Source: Algoriphagus aquimarinus (GTDB lineage Bacteria; Bacteroidota; Bacteroidia; Cytophagales; Cyclobacteriaceae). From it: 64,000 bases of DNA. Shown piece after piece: positions 62,501-64,000 of the stretch. The first letter of the stretch is position 1. Each line of letters opens with the position of its first letter. The DNA lies in NCBI RefSeq assembly GCF_900112005.1, contig NZ_FOKK01000003.1, forward strand, positions 248,001-312,000, in the 5' to 3' direction. The notes beneath the pieces were generated by a model. It did not search any database, was not told the DNA's origin, and saw only the letters and a program-made list of their open reading frames with translations. Position numbers and translations under genes: made by a program.

Positions 62501-62711
62501 ATTCTGATCCTGGTACCGAGATGGAGTAATTTCCATCTAAGTCAGACACAGTTCCTTTAGAGGAACCTTGTACGACTATACTTACTCCTGGAAGTGGCAT
62601 GCCATCTTCCTGTGAGGTTACTTTTCCTTTTATAGTCTGCTGAGCGTAGAGTGGAATACTCGCCAGGAACCCTAAAAGAAAAAGCAATGTCATTGCGTAG
62701 TTTTTCTTCAT
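59520..62711 (-). CDS. SusC/RagA-like TonB-linked outer-membrane protein
   Basis: A 1063-residue SusC-family barrel. Signal peptide (LLFLLGFLASIPLYAQ), then the carboxypeptidase-D-like repeat (IKGKVTSQEDGMPLPGVSIVVQG to about residue 95), a SusC TonB-box region (LGEVVVTALGITRDERSIGYAT), the plug domain (IKIRGVNSISGGGEPLMVVDG, NVLKGPAASALYGIRGQYG), and the barrel ending in the aromatic-rich FGFNLNVTF. No N-terminal secretin-like signalling domain is seen, so it does not appear to be a sigma/anti-sigma signalling transporter. It imports a nutrient with the SusD-like lipoprotein. Confidence 0.96.
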   Translation of the reverse strand: MKKNYAMTLLFLLGFLASIPLYAQQTIKGKVTSQEDGMPLPGVSIVVQGSSKGTVSDLDGNYSISVPGSESVLVYSFIGYETQRKIAGNTTEINIQLAEDVSQLGEVVVTALGITRDERSIGYATQEVKGENLTYTKEQNVLGSLSGKIAGVQVTGSSGASMGGTQKIKIRGVNSISGGGEPLMVVDGTPISNSNFSGSSGQDYGNLGQDINPEDIETINVLKGPAASALYGIRGQYGVIMITTKKGKKGSDVKVELNSAVFVDNVSNLMPYQNLYGGGSSQTWRTLPNGDKYVDMSVDESWGPKTDGTLVRQVMSFYPQDPTYGQLTPFVAYPDNIKDYYETGTNVNNGVTITGGGASSNFRVSLNDTRIQGVEPNTSLKRNNVGVSLGVDLTKKLRLSTNVNYAANQGRRPGQGSEDGSRYLGQWFQRSMDMKRLKDYKYDDGTFLNWNLRRPSTSTGEVTNFNPLYWANPYFLANENFSDDNRDRFFGDVGLSYQISSELKVSAFVRSDMYTQNINSRASFGGTGNPGYSVGKYQNTEMNYELLAQYNKVWNKFSLDANVGGNIYDRDYSYLSMATVGGLSSPGFYNINASIDRPVTSSYQQNKQIKSAYAMVSLGYNNTYFLDASLRNDNSSTLPVDNNSYWYPSLSTSVVFSEWIKSDVMTLGKLRLSYAQAGSDLSPYSTTSFFNVGSTYTGSSTVNTLSVPDNLNNPNIKPSFAHSYEAGVDFKFYEGRVGLSFTYYNQRNENQILNLDISGTSGYGSATINAGEIVNRGLEIALTATPFRSDNFNWDMSFNISRNRNEVVELYPGIDVYQYGSTTYSSTSSYLNSYVGKPFGSLVGQAYQRDEATGKILLGSNNLPLYTDATHDFGTVLPDFNGGFQNVLNYKNFQLAAMIDFQAGGQFFSRSKMLAVRTGLDPLSAAINDKGMNVRDPLADGGGVKVEGISAETGEDVTAYVDAKAYYGVVARRIYEDWLYDASYIRLREVSLSYNFNKSQFANLPVENVKVALVGRNLGMLFQNAPKGINPAELSTGSQAIGWYESGQLPSVRSFGFNLNVTF

Positions 62712-63133
62712 GTGTTTAATTGTTTACTATGTATTTATTGGTTTGCTATTATTATTTTGATATCTGGCAAATTACTGCACTCTTTATACTTTGTTTGAAG
62801 TGATAAACGGCAATTGGTCAGTGCGGTGACTTCGGATTATCGGGATAAATCACAAAACTGCTTTGACTTATTAAAACTTTACCCATCTGCCACTAAACGG
62901 ACCTTCATTTGTGAAAAAGAGCAATGATCTATCAGATTTTGGTTAATCTAAGTGTCAATGTTTCATAAATTAAGAATAATGGATTGGTTATTTCAATTTT
63001 TAGGCAGTGATTTTTAACGAAATAGCAATAATTTATTTCAATTCAAATAATATTTGTTCCTGCGTGTTTTTGCAGTATTATATTTTGAATACAAGCAATA
63101 ATGAGCTAAGTGGCTGTAGATGAGATTAAAAAA
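62712..63133. other. Long upstream region of susC-like gene
   Basis: 421 bases between the susC start and the terminator of the pyrophosphatase gene. It contains CAAATAATATTTG near 63045, an AT-rich palindrome that could be part of a promoter or operator. No gene is supported. The susC leader may be long. Confidence 0.4.
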
Positions 63134-63161
63134 AAAGACTGCCTTGTGTAAGGCAGTCTTT
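63134..63161 (-). terminator. Intrinsic terminator after membrane pyrophosphatase gene
   Basis: AAAGACTGCCTT (63134-63145), loop GTGT, AAGGCAGTCTTT (63150-63161), perfect 12-bp stem. The A-run at 63128-63136 is a T-run on the minus strand, giving a strong minus-strand terminator. Confidence 0.9.
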
Positions 63162-63186
63162 CAGTAAGATTAAAAATGTAAATCAG

Positions 63187-64000
63187 TTAATTCACTTTCT
63201 TAATTTCTGTGATGGTTTCAGTCACCACTTTTTTTCCGTCTTCGTATTTAATTTCTTTTTTGATCTCCACTTTTTCAGACGTAGCTCCTGTATGTGGACG
63301 CTGACTGATATGTGGTGCAATGATCAGAGCCACGATAGACATCAACTTGATAAGGATATTCATAGAAGGTCCGGAAGTGTCTTTAAATGGATCACCTACG
63401 GTATCACCAGTCACAGAAGCTTTGTGTGGCTCAGACTTTTTATAGTACATCTCACCATCGATCTCTACGCCTTTTTCAAAAGACTTCTTAGCATTGTCCC
63501 AAGCACCACCGGCATTGGACTGGAACATTCCCATGAGCACACCCGATACGGTTACACCTGCTAGTAATCCACCTAGCATTTCTGCAGATGATACTTGCTC
63601 AAATACGCCTTGGAAACCGAAACCTATCAAAAGAGGAGTGACCAATGCGATAGCTCCCGGAAGAAGCATTTCACGAAGTGAAGCCTTAGTTGAGATTTCC
63701 ACGCACTTATCGTATTCAGGCTTGGCTTTGTATTCCATGATACCTGGAATTTCTCTGAACTGACGTCTTACTTCATTCACCATGTCCATGGCAGCTCTAC
63801 CCACAGCCGCTATAGCTAGGGAAGAGAAAATATATGGAATCATACCGCCCACAAATAATGCGGCCAGTACAGGTGCTTTGAAAATATCAATTGCATCGAT
63901 TCCAGCTACACCCACAAATGCTGCGAAGAGAGCTAAAGAAGTCAATGCTGCAGAAGCGATAGCGAATCCCTTACCAGACGCGGCAGTTGTATTACCCACT
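63187..64000 (-). CDS. hppA: Membrane-bound pyrophosphatase, C-terminal part (cut by window edge)
   Basis: The last 270 or so residues of a membrane pyrophosphatase that couples PPi hydrolysis to H+ or Na+ pumping. Visible motifs are [63 protein letters not shown] and [30 protein letters not shown], with five to six membrane helices. In GNTTAA, Ala rather than Lys follows GNTT, the mark of the K+-dependent subfamily. The N-terminal half, including residues that separate H+ from Na+ pumps, is outside the window. A lysine-rich tail follows the last helix. Confidence 0.96.
   Translation of the reverse strand, partial: VGNTTAASGKGFAIASAALTSLALFAAFVGVAGIDAIDIFKAPVLAALFVGGMIPYIFSSLAIAAVGRAAMDMVNEVRRQFREIPGIMEYKAKPEYDKCVEISTKASLREMLLPGAIALVTPLLIGFGFQGVFEQVSSAEMLGGLLAGVTVSGVLMGMFQSNAGGAWDNAKKSFEKGVEIDGEMYYKKSEPHKASVTGDTVGDPFKDTSGPSMNILIKLMSIVALIIAPHISQRPHTGATSEKVEIKKEIKYEDGKKVVTETITEIKKVN

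Noticed and set aside
58111..62711. Polysaccharide utilisation locus
   Set aside because: No carbohydrate-active enzymes, sulfatases or regulators next to the SusC/SusD pair within this window.

Overview
The window reads as chromosomal DNA from a member of the Bacteroidota, most likely Cytophagales and near Cyclobacteriaceae/Algoriphagus. Signs of this are a SusC/SusD pair, a GSCFA-domain protein, DUF1835, DUF4159, a MoxR/DUF58/BatA-type cluster, LytS/LytT and NtrB/NtrC two-component pairs, few Shine-Dalgarno sequences, TAnnTTTG-like promoter elements, moderate-to-low GC, and many short palindromic repeats between genes. The genus is inference. I saw no rRNA, tRNA or CRISPR by eye, and no transposase.

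Layout. 0-2.2 kb: 5' part of an ArsR metal-sensor gene with a dyad operator, then an alkylation-repair pair (AraC-Ogt fusion plus AlkB). 2.8-13.3 kb: eight same-strand genes, TldD-TldE-DUF4159-MoxR-DUF58-BatA-like and two large membrane proteins, mostly with 4-bp overlaps. 13.5-16.0 kb: YHS protein, ATP-grasp ligase, DoxX, DinB-like. 16.0-23.3 kb (minus): an iorB-iorA-iorB molybdenum hydroxylase set, an AraC regulator without its sensor half, a flavodoxin lipoprotein, and two tandem NTF2-like proteins. 23.8-28.0 kb: LytS/LytT pair, a 50-codon aldo/keto reductase remnant, and a TonB receptor. 28.1-31.6 kb (minus): a TerB-like protein and an NtrB/NtrC pair. 31.9-37.4 kb: MacA/MacB-like efflux genes interrupted by a four-helix-bundle (IVP) gene set among heptanucleotide and 65-bp repeats. 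37.6-43.5 kb (minus): haem/FG-GAP protein, CDF transporter, DUF1206 protein, a GC-richer beta-propeller, and a RES-Xre toxin-antitoxin pair. 43.8-45.8 kb: agmatine-to-putrescine genes aguB-aguA. 45.9-47.9 kb: a GIY-YIG gene between palindromic repeats, an esterase, and a PIN toxin with its antitoxin. 48.0-53.8 kb (minus): priA, YyaL, GSCFA. 54-55.1 kb: ECF sigma factor with a membrane partner. 55.1-62.7 kb (minus): DUF1835, DUF1801, VOC, PBP4, SusD, SusC. 63.2 kb to the edge: C-terminal part of a membrane pyrophosphatase.

Themes. Most genes are ordinary housekeeping or envelope functions. The least explained structures are two small single-gene cassettes, IVP at 33.3 kb and GIY-YIG at 45.9 kb, each framed by inverted or tandem repeats and lodged between unrelated genes. 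Also notable are the decayed redox region at 16-26 kb, the priA start, which follows the YyaL stop in the same frame with no ATG, and the perfect dyads at the toxin-antitoxin and ArsR promoters. I did not find a convincing new defence or mobile system; the repeat-framed cassettes are the closest candidates.
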